This document shows positions 23,646 through 31,662 of a stretch of DNA of 64,000 bases, in pieces. The stretch covers positions 97,281 to 161,280 of the forward strand of contig JAUXNG010000072.1 in assembly GCA_030682835.1 (NCBI GenBank), written 5' to 3'. The position numbers and the translations under genes were made by a program. Under the pieces are notes generated by a model. The model had not been told where the DNA came from. It saw nothing but the letters and a program-made list of their open reading frames with translations, and made no database searches. The DNA is from Hydrogenophaga sp. Its GTDB lineage: Bacteria; Pseudomonadota; Gammaproteobacteria; Burkholderiales; Burkholderiaceae_C. Position 1 is the first letter of the stretch, and each line of letters opens with the position of its first letter.

Positions 23646-25671
23646 CGAGGTGCACGCAATGCATCGCTTCAGCGAGGCAAACGCCGCCGTCGTGCCCCGT
23701 GGGCTCAAGGGTCAAAAGCGCTTCGGCCCGTGGCGTGCGGAGTGGGACGCCAAGCGCCGCAAACACGAGAAGGTTCCCCGCATGGTGGAAGACGTGCGCC
23801 GGGGACTCTCCACCGCGCGGCCAGAGCGCTGGGGCACCTTTGATGCCGCGGTCGCCGCTCACTTTGCGTCAGATGGGGCCACGCAAGGCGTGGGCTACTG
23901 CATGACCGGGCCGCACGGGATCGTCGGTATCGACCTTGACAGGGCCGTCGTCGATGGTGTCGTTAAGCCGTGGGCGCGAGAGATCGTTGATCGTGTCGCC
24001 AGCTACACCGAGACCAGTCCATCGGGCAACGGCCTGCGCATCTTCGTTCGCGGCGAGATCAAGCGGGACTTCATTGACCACCCGTCTGGCGTCGAGGTGT
24101 ACGCTGGACACACGCCCCGGTACTTGACCGTAACGGGCAAGCACCTACCCGGAACTCCTACTGACGTGGTCGACGCGCCGCCTGGCGCCCTGGAGTGGCT
24201 GGCGGAGACCTACTGCCGCCGCCACAACGAGCCTGGTTCGGCCGATGTGCAGGCGACGCCCGACCTCCTGCCGCCCGAGCAGTGCCCCGACGTCAGCACG
24301 CTGAATCTGCCGCCGAGCGCGTCGGAGTTCCTTCTAGACGGCACGCACAGCGGGGACCGCTCGCGCGCGCTGCACTCGGCTGCGGTAGCCCTCTTCAGCG
24401 CCGGCATGAACGACGTTCAGGTGTTATCCGTCCTCGCGAGCAACCGCCATGCAATGGAGGTTGCGCTTGATCACTGGGGGCCTGACGAGGACAAGGCACA
24501 CCTGTACCTGTGGCGCCACCAGGTGTGCAAGGCCAAGCCGAAGGCCATGAGCTCGATCCTCACGGCCGCTGACTGGGACGATGCCGAGCAGGGGCCTGCC
24601 GGCGTGCGCGAGACCGATGTGCCGCGCTTCAAGTTCCTGCAGGCGGGCGAGTATGCAGCCTCGATCAAGCTGCCTGAGTGGCTCGTCCCTGGCCTGCTCC
24701 CGCGGGCGGAACTCGTTTCTGTGTTCGGCGAGTCCGGCTCTGGCAAGTCATTCTGGCTGCTCGACCTGCTGCTTCGGCTGGGCGCCGGCCTTGCGTGGCA
24801 GGGCAAGCCCCTGCAGCGCGCGCGGCTCGCGTATGTGGCCGCGGAGGGCGCCTCGGGGGTGGCTCTTCGCCTGCAGGCCATGGCGAAGCACTTCGGCGTG
24901 GAGCTCTCCGAGGTGGATCTGTGGGTCATGGCCGGGCAGCCGAACCTGCTCCAGCAGGATGACGTGCGCGAGTTGGTAAAGGCCATCAGGGCGCTCGGCG
25001 ATGTTGACGCCATCGTCCTCGACACGCTGGCCCAGGTCACCCCTGGCGCTAACGAGAATTCATCGGAGGACATGGGCCGCGCCCTGGCGCACAGCAAGAC
25101 ACTCGGACAACTCACCGGGGCGACCGTCATCCACGTGGCCCATGCTGGCAAGAACACCAACCTGGGCCAGCGGGGCTGGTCGGGGCTCAAGGGCGCGGCA
25201 GATGCTCAGATCGAGATCACCCGCACCGCGACCTACCGCGCTGCCACCGTCGCGAAGCTTAAAGACGGAGCCGGTGAGGGGGTCGACTACCGCTTCAAGC
25301 TGATTGAGGTCCCGCTCGACTTTGAACCCGATACCGACGGCGTGGTGCCTACCAGCTGCGTCGTGGAGTACCTCGACGGTCTCGCGACTCCTGGCGCACC
25401 CGGGCAGACGAAGCAGGCATCCACCGGCTTGGGCGCTCACCAGACGCGCATGCTGGACGTTCTTGCGCAGTTGATCGAACAGAGCCCGGCCGGTGTGGAC
25501 CGCGAAGCACTGCTCCGAGCCACCGCCGAGCGCCTCAACGAGGTGCCGGCGGCGAAGCGCAGGGATCGCGCCCGTGAGGCGTTCGCCGGCCTTGTCCGGC
25601 GTGGCGCGATCGCAGAGCACCTGGGCGTGGTGGCCCTCACCACCCCGGCGGAGGGCCTCGGCATGACGTAG
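23629..25671 (+). CDS. primase-polymerase / RepA-type helicase fusion
   Basis: The 680-residue replication protein starts at 23629, fixed by AAGGAGG six bases upstream. Residues about 1-190 look like an archaeo-eukaryotic PrimPol: IVGIDLDRAV (metal-binding D-x-D), ETSPSGNGLRIFVRG and EVYAGHTPRYLTVTG. A helical PriCT-like linker follows. Residues about 350-580 form a RecA/RepA-like helicase with Walker A GESGSGKS, Walker B DAIVLDTLAQ and VIHVAHAGKN. The C-terminus is a probable winged helix (QTRMLDVLAQLIEQSPAGVDREALL). Such fusions initiate replication of satellites and small plasmids, so the element can probably replicate after excision. Confidence 0.88.
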   Translation: MQAAGSEVHAMHRFSEANAAVVPRGLKGQKRFGPWRAEWDAKRRKHEKVPRMVEDVRRGLSTARPERWGTFDAAVAAHFASDGATQGVGYCMTGPHGIVGIDLDRAVVDGVVKPWAREIVDRVASYTETSPSGNGLRIFVRGEIKRDFIDHPSGVEVYAGHTPRYLTVTGKHLPGTPTDVVDAPPGALEWLAETYCRRHNEPGSADVQATPDLLPPEQCPDVSTLNLPPSASEFLLDGTHSGDRSRALHSAAVALFSAGMNDVQVLSVLASNRHAMEVALDHWGPDEDKAHLYLWRHQVCKAKPKAMSSILTAADWDDAEQGPAGVRETDVPRFKFLQAGEYAASIKLPEWLVPGLLPRAELVSVFGESGSGKSFWLLDLLLRLGAGLAWQGKPLQRARLAYVAAEGASGVALRLQAMAKHFGVELSEVDLWVMAGQPNLLQQDDVRELVKAIRALGDVDAIVLDTLAQVTPGANENSSEDMGRALAHSKTLGQLTGATVIHVAHAGKNTNLGQRGWSGLKGAADAQIEITRTATYRAATVAKLKDGAGEGVDYRFKLIEVPLDFEPDTDGVVPTSCVVEYLDGLATPGAPGQTKQASTGLGAHQTRMLDVLAQLIEQSPAGVDREALLRATAERLNEVPAAKRRDRAREAFAGLVRRGAIAEHLGVVALTTPAEGLGMT

Positions 25672-25680
25672 GAGCGGCTA

Positions 25681-25775
25681 CCACCCGAAACACCCAGAAC
25701 GGGTGCCATTCCGTGCCCCCGAAACACCCGGACCCGGTCCATCTATTTATAGATGGCCGGGGGAACCGGGTGCCG
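25681..25775. other. origin-like block of repeats downstream of the primase-helicase gene
   Basis: This short intergenic block contains two direct copies of CCCGAAACACCC (at about 25684 and 25719). It also holds an 18-bp near-perfect palindrome CCATCTATTTATAGATGG (25739-25756) with an AT core, and the small palindrome GGACCCGGTCC just before it; GGTGCC and CCGGG motifs recur. Iterons plus an AT-rich palindrome next to a replication gene is the arrangement of many replication origins. A dense operator for the next gene is the alternative. Confidence 0.45.
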
Positions 25776-25792
25776 AACGACTGAAAGAACCT

Positions 25793-26584
25793 ATGAAAAC
25801 CAAGACAATCAAGACCACCGCCCTTGAGCAGAAGCGCACCGCGCTTGCCAATCGCCTCACCGAACTGCGGTCCACCTTCGCCGCCCTGGAAGCCCGGGTG
25901 GAAAGCGGGCGCTGCAATGGGGGATCCAACCAGGGGGGTGCCCCGAACGCAGACCCGGGAGCCGTCGCCGCCTTGCCCGGTGCAAAAAGCGAACTGCAGA
26001 AAGCCGAGACCGATCTCGCCCTGATCGAGAGGGAACTCGCCAAGCTGAAGGCGGCGGCAGAAGCGCCGACCGTGAAGGCCAGGTGCGATGTGCGCCTTGA
26101 CGAACTGAAGGCTGAGATCCGTCGGCACGAGACGAAGCGAGACGCCCACGCCAGCCACGCCACCGCGCTGGGGGCGGAGCAGGCACTCGCCACTGCGGCA
26201 GCGGAGGCAGCGAAAGACGCCGCGGCAGACGCCCTGTCCACCCCCGGTGCGCAGGCCACTCCCGTGACCTGGCGCGAGCACTACGACCGCGCTGACCTCC
26301 ACGCGCGCGCAGCCGAGAGGGCCCGCGCCAGCGCGGCGCAGGAGCAGGCGCGCATCGACGCCCTGCGGGCACAGCTGGCCGAGGTGCAGGCAGAGGCGGA
26401 CGTCGCCGAGGTCGAGTCCGCGTCGGCTGCACTCGCCGGCCCGCGCGACGCCTTCATGGCCGCAGCGCACCGGCAGCTGGTCGCCGAGCGCAGGCTGTAC
26501 GGGCGCGAGGGCATGACTCGTTTCGACTTCCAGTCGATGTACCGCAGCTGGCTGGACGAGCAGGCTGGCGACGCCCCGCAATAG
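25793..26584 (+). CDS. coiled-coil protein of unknown function
   Basis: The 263-residue product is almost entirely helical, Ala-, Glu-, Lys- and Arg-rich, with long coiled-coil stretches (residues about 5-45, 75-140, 175-230). A Gly/Asn/Pro-rich break (GGSNQGGAPNADPG) lies near residue 45. There is no signal peptide or membrane helix. Near the C-terminus a conserved-looking FDFQSMYRSWLDEQ is seen. No family is recognised. In a satellite context it could be a scaffolding, capsid-modifying or DNA-packaging factor, but nothing in the sequence proves that. Confidence 0.7.
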   Translation: MKTKTIKTTALEQKRTALANRLTELRSTFAALEARVESGRCNGGSNQGGAPNADPGAVAALPGAKSELQKAETDLALIERELAKLKAAAEAPTVKARCDVRLDELKAEIRRHETKRDAHASHATALGAEQALATAAAEAAKDAAADALSTPGAQATPVTWREHYDRADLHARAAERARASAAQEQARIDALRAQLAEVQAEADVAEVESASAALAGPRDAFMAAAHRQLVAERRLYGREGMTRFDFQSMYRSWLDEQAGDAPQ

Positions 26585-26851
26585 GCGAGGCTCCTGGCGT
26601 ATATGTTCCAACGCAGGGGGACGGAGAGGCGCGGTGGTCAAGAGTTTTTCGGTTTTTGAAACTTAATTTAGCGCGCACCCACCCCATGCTTGGTTCATAC
26701 ACATCAACCAAATTGTGAAAAGACCATGCGAGCTGCTCAGTTACTCAAGGTTGTAGATCGACCTCTCCTCAGAGGACAACCTCCAGAGTGTTTGCGTGTA
26801 AGCCCACGTCACTGCTGAATGCGCCCCTCCATCAACAAAGGGACAGAGAAC

Positions 26852-27064
26852 ATGCAAACACTTGACGCTGTCGCCGACGGCATCGAACAGGCTGCTGGCC
26901 TGGTGCAGTTGCTGATTGCAGCCGCTGCCGAGACCACTGACGGCACCATCCGGCCGGCGCTGTACTGCCTGGCAGACGTTCTGGCGCGAGCCGGTGCCGT
27001 GCTGGACACATTCAGCCCATCGGAGAGCGGGCGGGTAGACGCCCGCGAACATCCCCGGAACTAA
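26852..27064 (+). CDS. small hypothetical helical protein
   Basis: The 70-residue product begins MQTLDAVADGIEQAAGL and is an amphipathic helical protein reminiscent of small uncharacterised proteins of the DUF3077 type, though the likeness is weak. AAAGGGA about nine bases before the ATG supports this start over an upstream ATG at 26819. The 267 bp before it are AT-richer than the element average (a T-rich stretch around 26640-26670) and hold no gene I can support. Confidence 0.55.
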   Translation: MQTLDAVADGIEQAAGLVQLLIAAAAETTDGTIRPALYCLADVLARAGAVLDTFSPSESGRVDAREHPRN

Positions 27065-27086
27065 CCGCACCAAAGGCAATTCACTC

Positions 27087-27368
27087 ATGCACACCCCCCA
27101 CTTCATCGGCGCCTACAACGCCGCAATCGAGGCCATGCACCTGGTCCAGTCCATCGGCGATGGCGCTGATGTTCGCGTATGGGCCTTGCCGGCCGGCAAC
27201 GGCGGAGTCAATTAGCAGCGTCGTTTCAGGCGCATTCCACTGGCATGGTTGTTCTTGCTCGCGCAAGAGGCGAAGTTCCCTGCAGCAGCAGACACCGAGC
27301 GTGGCACGCGCAGCCTGATGTTTCTGGCTGCGCCACCGACCAAGCAGTTGCTGATGTTGATGCTGTGA
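27087..27368 (+). pseudogene. small gene interrupted by an in-frame TAG
   Basis: An ATG at 27087 opens a 42-codon frame (beginning MHTPHFIGAYNAAIEAMHL) that ends in TAG at 27213-27215. The same frame continues without another stop for 50 codons to TGA at 27366-27368, with normal third-position GC bias and a protein-like sequence (PLAWLFLLAQEAKFPAAA, then SLMFLAAPPTKQLLML). The simplest reading is a 93-codon gene with a nonsense mutation. A genuine 42-residue peptide or amber read-through are alternatives. It follows the previous gene by 22 bp. Confidence 0.5.
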
Positions 27369-27525
27369 AATTTCTGCGCCGATCTGTTTCCGTCTCACCT
27401 GGCCGCTCTTGGCGCGCCAGATCCGGCCATCTCGCAGACGAAACAGGTGGAGCGGCCTGACCTGAGGTATCGCTGCTCATCAGCAAAGGCGCGAGTAACA
27501 TGCGGACACAACTACCGAGGTCCAC

Positions 27526-28047
27526 ATGCGCTCTATTGCCATCGCCGCCCTGCTCCTGATCGCAGTACACCCGGGCGCATGGGCGGTCTACAAATGCACC
27601 AGCCCTGACGGGCGGGTGGCGTTCCAAGAGACGCCATGCGCCCAGGGCGGCGAGAAGCTCAAAATACAGCCGCTAGGCGGCACGGACAATAAATCAAAAT
27701 TGCCGACTCTCGAAGACCTCAAGAAGGTTCTCGAGCAAAAGACAACCATCCCCACCTCGGCGATCCCCCAGCGAAGTGAAGAAGAGCTCCGACAGCAGGT
27801 GATCGCCAGTCTCAAAGACCCGCAATCTGCGCAATTTCGCGCGGTGCGCCATGTTGGAGAGGGCAAGGCCATCTGCGGTGAGGTCAACGCGCGGAACTCG
27901 TACGGCGGATTTGCAGGGTTCAGGGCCTTCGTCGCTGACGCCCAAGGCGTCTACTGGCACCAGGACGGCAGCGGCCCCAGTTCCATCGGCTTCGACGGCG
28001 CGCGCAACATGTACTACCCGCGGGCGCATGCGTGGGGGTGTCTGTAA
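27526..28047 (+). CDS. secreted DUF4124-domain protein
   Basis: The 173-residue product has a Sec signal peptide (MRSIAIAALLLIAVHPGAWA), then the DUF4124 motif VYKCTSPDGRVAFQETPC. The remaining part has a helical linker and a beta-rich C-terminal domain with IASLKDPQSAQFRAVRHV, KAICGEVNARNSYGGFAGF and a final Cys pair. It is probably periplasmic with disulfides. It is the last gene of the element and likely cargo. The 157 bp before it (27369-27525) contain no gene; GAGGT lies just before the ATG. Confidence 0.8.
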   Translation: MRSIAIAALLLIAVHPGAWAVYKCTSPDGRVAFQETPCAQGGEKLKIQPLGGTDNKSKLPTLEDLKKVLEQKTTIPTSAIPQRSEEELRQQVIASLKDPQSAQFRAVRHVGEGKAICGEVNARNSYGGFAGFRAFVADAQGVYWHQDGSGPSSIGFDGARNMYYPRAHAWGCL

Positions 28048-28070
28048 TTCCTGAGCATCTCTAAGCCGTG

Positions 28071-28092
28071 TGGTGACTCAAATGGTGACTCA
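28071..28092. repeat. right paired arm-type repeats
   Basis: Two copies of TGGTGACTCA start at 28071 and 28083 with the same 12-bp period and orientation as the pair at 20884-20905. They lie about 50 bp inside the right att site and match arm sites used by tyrosine integrases. Confidence 0.75.
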
Positions 28093-28107
28093 GACTCGGC
28101 AAATAGC

Positions 28108-28140
28108 AAAAAACCCCAAGTAGATCAACTACTTGGGGTT
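28108..28140 (-). terminator. terminator of tRNA-Ser supplied by the element
   Basis: A perfect 12-bp stem AACCCCAAGTAG/CTACTTGGGGTT with loop ATCAA (on the plus strand) is followed on the minus strand by TTTTTT. It now terminates tRNA-Ser. It differs in sequence from the displaced terminator at 20698-20730, so it came in with the element. Confidence 0.88.
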
Positions 28141-28144
28141 CTGT

Positions 28145-28160
28145 ACTGGCGGAGCGAGAG
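28145..28160. other. right attachment site
   Basis: This is the second copy of ACTGGCGGAGCGAGAG, embedded in the 3' end of tRNA-Ser. Recombination here restores a complete tRNA because the element brings an identical tRNA end. Confidence 0.9.
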
Positions 28161-28239
28161 GGATTCGAACCCTCGATGAGGCTCTACACCCCATACTCCC
28201 TTAGCAGGGGAGCACCTTCGGCCACTCGGTCATCGCTCC
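28147..28239 (-). tRNA. tRNA-Ser(GCU)
   Basis: This 93-nt class II tRNA has the 5' acceptor strand GGAGCGA paired with TCGCTCC, discriminator G and an encoded CCA. The anticodon stem-loop CTCCC-CTGCTAA-GGGAG gives anticodon GCU (reads AGC/AGU), and the long variable arm and T-loop GTTCGAATC are typical of serine tRNAs. It lies 64 bp downstream of lysC and is the integration site of the element. Confidence 0.97.
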
Positions 28240-28303
28240 GAAGCTCGTATTATGCCTCAAGTCGAGACCACTGCAGGAAGGGTCCAGACCCTGAGGCGGT
28301 GAA

Positions 28304-29584
28304 TCAAGGGGCGATCGTATCGGCCGTCTGGTCCAGGTCGAACTCGCGGTGCAGCGAGCGCACGGCCAGTTCCATGTACTTCTCGTCGATGACCACCGAG
28401 GTCTTGATCTCGGATGTGGAAATCATCTGGATGTTGATGCCCTCGTCGCTCAGGCACTTGAACATGCGGCTGGCCACACCCACGTGGCTGCGCATGCCGA
28501 TGCCGACGATGGACACCTTGCAGATGCGCGCATCGCCCACCACATCGGCCGCGCCGAGTTCGGGCACCACTGTGGACTTCAGCAGGTCCATGGTCTTCTG
28601 GAAATCGTTGCGGTGCACCGTGAAGCTGAAGTCGGTCTTGCCGTCCTTGCTCAGGTTCTGGATGATCACGTCGACTTCGATGTTGGCCTCGGCCACGGCG
28701 CCCAGGATCTGGTACGCGATGCCGGGCTTGTCGGGCACGCCGATGACGGAAATCTTGGCTTCGTCGCGGTTGAACGCAATGCCGGAAACGACGGCTTGTT
28801 CCATTTGTTCGTCTTCCTCAAAAGTGATCAGGGTGCCGGAGGCGGCTTCTTCGGTCAGGTCGATGTCCCAGGGCGTGAAGCTGGAGAGCACACGCAGTGG
28901 CACCTTGTATTTGCCGGCGAATTCCACCGAGCGGATCTGCAGCACCTTGGAGCCCATGCTGGCCATTTCCAGCATCTCCTCGAAGCTCACGCGCAGCAGG
29001 CGGCGGGCTTCGGGCACCACGCGCGGATCGGTGGTGTAGACGCCGTCCACATCGGTGTAGATCAGGCACTCGGCCGCCTTCAGTGCCGCCGCCACGGCCA
29101 CGGCGGAGGTGTCGCTGCCGCCGCGGCCCAGCGTGGTGATGTTGCCGTCGCCGTCGATGCCCTGAAAGCCCGTGACGATGACCACCTTGCCAGCGTCCAG
29201 GTCGCCGCGCACGCGGGCATCGTCAATAGACTCGATGCGCGCCTTGGTGTAGGCGTTGTTGGTCTTGATGGGAACCTGCCAGCCGGCGTAGCTCACCGCT
29301 TCCAGGCCTTCGGCCTGCAACGCAATGGCCAGCAATGCCGACGATGCCTGCTCGCCCGTGGCAGCCAGCATGTCCAGCTCGCGGCCGTAGGCGCTGCCCG
29401 TGGTGGAAGGAGCGAGTTCCTTGGCCAGGCCCAGCAGGCGGTTGGTTTCGCCGCTCATGGCGCTGGGGACGACCACCATCTGGTGGCCGGCGCGGTGCCA
29501 CTTGGCCACGCGGCGTGCCACGTTGCGGATGCGCTCGGTCGACCCCATGGAGGTGCCGCCGTACTTGTGAACAATCAAAGCCAT
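28304..29584 (-). CDS. lysC: aspartate kinase LysC
   Basis: The 426-residue monofunctional aspartokinase phosphorylates aspartate, the first step to lysine, threonine and methionine. It has the N-terminal kinase motif VHKYGGTSMGSTERI, GRGGSDTSAVAVAAAL and the TDVDGVYTTDPR segment, followed by two ACT domains (VSGIAFNRDEAKISVIGVPD and ICKVSIVGIGMRSHVGVAS) for feedback control. The ATG at 29584 gives the canonical MALIVHKYGGTS start. It lies 100 bp after tilS and upstream of tRNA-Ser. Confidence 0.95.
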   Translation of the reverse strand: MALIVHKYGGTSMGSTERIRNVARRVAKWHRAGHQMVVVPSAMSGETNRLLGLAKELAPSTTGSAYGRELDMLAATGEQASSALLAIALQAEGLEAVSYAGWQVPIKTNNAYTKARIESIDDARVRGDLDAGKVVIVTGFQGIDGDGNITTLGRGGSDTSAVAVAAALKAAECLIYTDVDGVYTTDPRVVPEARRLLRVSFEEMLEMASMGSKVLQIRSVEFAGKYKVPLRVLSSFTPWDIDLTEEAASGTLITFEEDEQMEQAVVSGIAFNRDEAKISVIGVPDKPGIAYQILGAVAEANIEVDVIIQNLSKDGKTDFSFTVHRNDFQKTMDLLKSTVVPELGAADVVGDARICKVSIVGIGMRSHVGVASRMFKCLSDEGINIQMISTSEIKTSVVIDEKYMELAVRSLHREFDLDQTADTIAP

Positions 29585-29684
29585 CGGAGTGGAGATCGGG
29601 GTTGGGGTGAATCGTCGGGAAGCGCGCGGCCCGCCGGGCCACGGGTTGACCCGATGCCGTGGGGCAAGGGGCAAAACCGGTCAA

Positions 29685-30665
29685 TTATATCGGCGGGGTA
29701 TAGGCGAGCGCGGGCCCGGCCCGGGTGACAAAGCCGTCTGCCACCTTGAGGTGGATGCGGTGGCCCCGCGTGGTGCAGGCGGCCACCTGAACCAGCAGGG
29801 CATCCATCTGGGCGGTGCTCGGAACAGCGCCGGCCTGCTGCCCCAGCCAGTGGCGCAGCACATTGGCCTGGCGTTCGCGGCTGAGCGACTGCAAGCCGCT
29901 GAGCGTAGGGGGCACGCCGGTGCACTCAAGATCCATCCGGGCCAGGTCGTCGAGCAGCGCCTGGGCCTGCGCGGCGTGCCGGGCACTGCGCGCGAGGACC
30001 GTCCGGAAACCGGGAAAACAGGCCTGCCACGCGGGCACGAGCACGGCGCGGATGCGGTTGCGCGTATAGCGCGTGTCCGTGTTGCTGGGGTCTTCCACGA
30101 ACGACTCGCCGCGCACAGCAAGGTACTCGCGCAGCACCGTCGCAGCAAGCCCCAGAAAAGGCCGACCAAACACCATTCCATGCCGCTCGAAGCGCTCGGG
30201 CATGGCAGCCAGGCCCGGGAGGCCGGCACCCCGGCTCAGAGCCAGCAACAGGGTTTCGGCCTGATCGTCGCCATGCTGGCCCAGCAGCACGCAGACGGCC
30301 CCCGACGCGCTGGCCATCTCGGCCAGGGCGGAGTAGCGCGACAGGCGGGCCGCGTCCTCCGGGCTCTGGCCGGGTTCGTGTCGAGCCTGCACCCGCCGCA
30401 CCTGCAGTGGAAGCCCCAGGCGCTCGCAGGTGGCGCGGGCGTGGGATTCAAAGTCGTCTGCTGCAGCCTGCAGGCCGTGGTGCACGTGCAGCGCGAGCAC
30501 CCTGACCGGCCAGCGCGCCATGGCGGCCAGCAGCAGCGCGCTGGAGTCGGCCCCTCCACTGAAAGCCACCGCCACCCGCGCGCCGGGTGCGATGTATGGC
30601 AGCACCCGCTCACACCAACGGCTCAGCGCCTCACACGGGCTGGTGGCCGGCAGGGCGGGCCTCAT
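29685..30665 (-). CDS. tilS: tRNA(Ile)-lysidine synthetase TilS
   Basis: The 326-residue N-type ATP pyrophosphatase has the PP-loop VAFSGGADSSALLLAAM, HVHHGLQAAADDFESH, LLGQHGDDQAETLLLALSRGAGL and EDPSNTDTRYTRNRIR, all TilS signatures. It converts cytidine-34 of the tRNA-Ile CAU anticodon to lysidine, an essential step. The C-terminal TilS-C domain of longer homologues is short or absent. The ATG at 30665, seven bases after the accA stop, is preferred over an upstream frame that overlaps accA. Confidence 0.93.
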   Translation of the reverse strand: MRPALPATSPCEALSRWCERVLPYIAPGARVAVAFSGGADSSALLLAAMARWPVRVLALHVHHGLQAAADDFESHARATCERLGLPLQVRRVQARHEPGQSPEDAARLSRYSALAEMASASGAVCVLLGQHGDDQAETLLLALSRGAGLPGLAAMPERFERHGMVFGRPFLGLAATVLREYLAVRGESFVEDPSNTDTRYTRNRIRAVLVPAWQACFPGFRTVLARSARHAAQAQALLDDLARMDLECTGVPPTLSGLQSLSRERQANVLRHWLGQQAGAVPSTAQMDALLVQVAACTTRGHRIHLKVADGFVTRAGPALAYTPPI

Positions 30666-30672
30666 GCCAGGT

Positions 30673-31662
30673 TCAGCGCTTGTCGGACTTGCTTTCTGCC
30701 TTGGTGTCGGTGTATCGCCCGTAGCTGTTGAGGCGGGCATAGCGGCGGTCCACCAGTTCGTTGACCTTCAGGTCGGCCAGCTGGCGCCAGGCGTCGTTGA
30801 GCGCGCGCTTTAGGAAGGCGGCCATCTGCTTGTGGTCTCGATGCGCGCCACCCACGGGCTCGCTCACGATCTTGTCGACCAGACCGAGCGCCTTCAGGCG
30901 GTGGGCGGTGATGCCCAGGGCGTCTGCCGCGTCGCTGGCGCGGTCGCTGGTTTTCCAGAGGATGGAGGCGCAGCCTTCCGGACTGATGACCGAATACACC
31001 GAGTACTGGAGCATCAACACCTGGTCGGCCACCGAAATGGCCAGCGCGCCGCCTGATCCACCCTCACCGATGATGGTGGAGATGATGGGCACCTCCAGCT
31101 GCGCCATCTCGAAAATGTTGCGACCGATGGCCTCCGACTGCCCACGTTCCTCGGCATCAATGCCGGGGTAGGCACCGGGCGTGTCGACGAAGGTGAACAC
31201 CGGCAGCCTGAATTTCTCGGCCAGCTTCATCAGGCGCAGCGCCTTGCGATAACCCTCGGGCTTGGTCATGCCGAAGTTGCGCAGGCCACGTTCCTTGGTG
31301 TCGCGCCCCTTCTGGTGGCCCAGCACCATGCAGGGCTGGCCGTTGAAGCGGGCCAGGCCGCCGACGATGCTCAGGTCGTCCGAAAAATGCCGATCGCCGT
31401 GCAGCTCCTGGAAGTGCGTGAAGATCTCGCGCACGTAGTCCAGCGTGTAGGGGCGGTCGGAGTGGCGGGCGATCTTGGTGATCTGCCAGGGCGTGAGGCT
31501 GCTGTAAATGTCTTTGGTGAGCTGCTGGCTCTTGCCCGCCAGCTGCTCGATTTCGGCCGAGATGTCCACGGCAGACTCGCTCTGCACATAGCGCAGTTCT
31601 TCGATCTTGGATTCGAGCTCGGCGATGGGCTGCTCGAAATCGAGAAAATTCTTTTTGGCCAA
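30673..31662 (-). CDS. accA: acetyl-CoA carboxylase carboxyltransferase subunit alpha
   Basis: The product (329 residues from the TTG start) is the alpha subunit of the carboxyltransferase that makes malonyl-CoA for fatty acid synthesis together with AccD. It begins with the conserved [17 protein letters not shown] and contains [18 protein letters not shown] and the oxyanion-hole segment [21 protein letters not shown] at 31662 is chosen because GGAG lies seven bases upstream and homologues begin here; an in-frame ATG 14 codons upstream is the alternative. tilS follows after 7 bp. Confidence 0.93.
   Translation of the reverse strand: MAKKNFLDFEQPIAELESKIEELRYVQSESAVDISAEIEQLAGKSQQLTKDIYSSLTPWQITKIARHSDRPYTLDYVREIFTHFQELHGDRHFSDDLSIVGGLARFNGQPCMVLGHQKGRDTKERGLRNFGMTKPEGYRKALRLMKLAEKFRLPVFTFVDTPGAYPGIDAEERGQSEAIGRNIFEMAQLEVPIISTIIGEGGSGGALAISVADQVLMLQYSVYSVISPEGCASILWKTSDRASDAADALGITAHRLKALGLVDKIVSEPVGGAHRDHKQMAAFLKRALNDAWRQLADLKVNELVDRRYARLNSYGRYTDTKAESKSDKR

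Larger units (their letters stand above)
20736..28160. mobile_element. 7.4-kb integrative element in tRNA-Ser(GCU), satellite-like
   Basis: The element is bounded by a 16-bp direct repeat, ACTGGCGGAGCGAGAG, at 20736-20751 and 28145-28160; the right copy is the 3' end of tRNA-Ser. Just inside the left end lies a tyrosine integrase gene. Paired TGGTGACTC repeats occur near both ends in the same orientation. Internal genes are AlpA, four overlapping small and replication genes including a primase-helicase, a coiled-coil gene, small genes and a DUF4124 gene. No capsid, terminase, lysis, relaxase or toxin-antitoxin gene is seen. The layout resembles phage satellites (P4 or PICI type) or minimal replicating islands; hijacking of a helper phage is not shown. 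Confidence 0.9.

Noticed and set aside
26726..26818. 30-codon frame before the small gene at 26852
   Set aside because: It is too short, with no ribosome binding site or coding bias.
29585..29684. Possible lysine riboswitch before lysC
   Set aside because: The 100-bp gap is too short for the large lysine riboswitch and shows none of its helices; Betaproteobacteria do not normally use it here.
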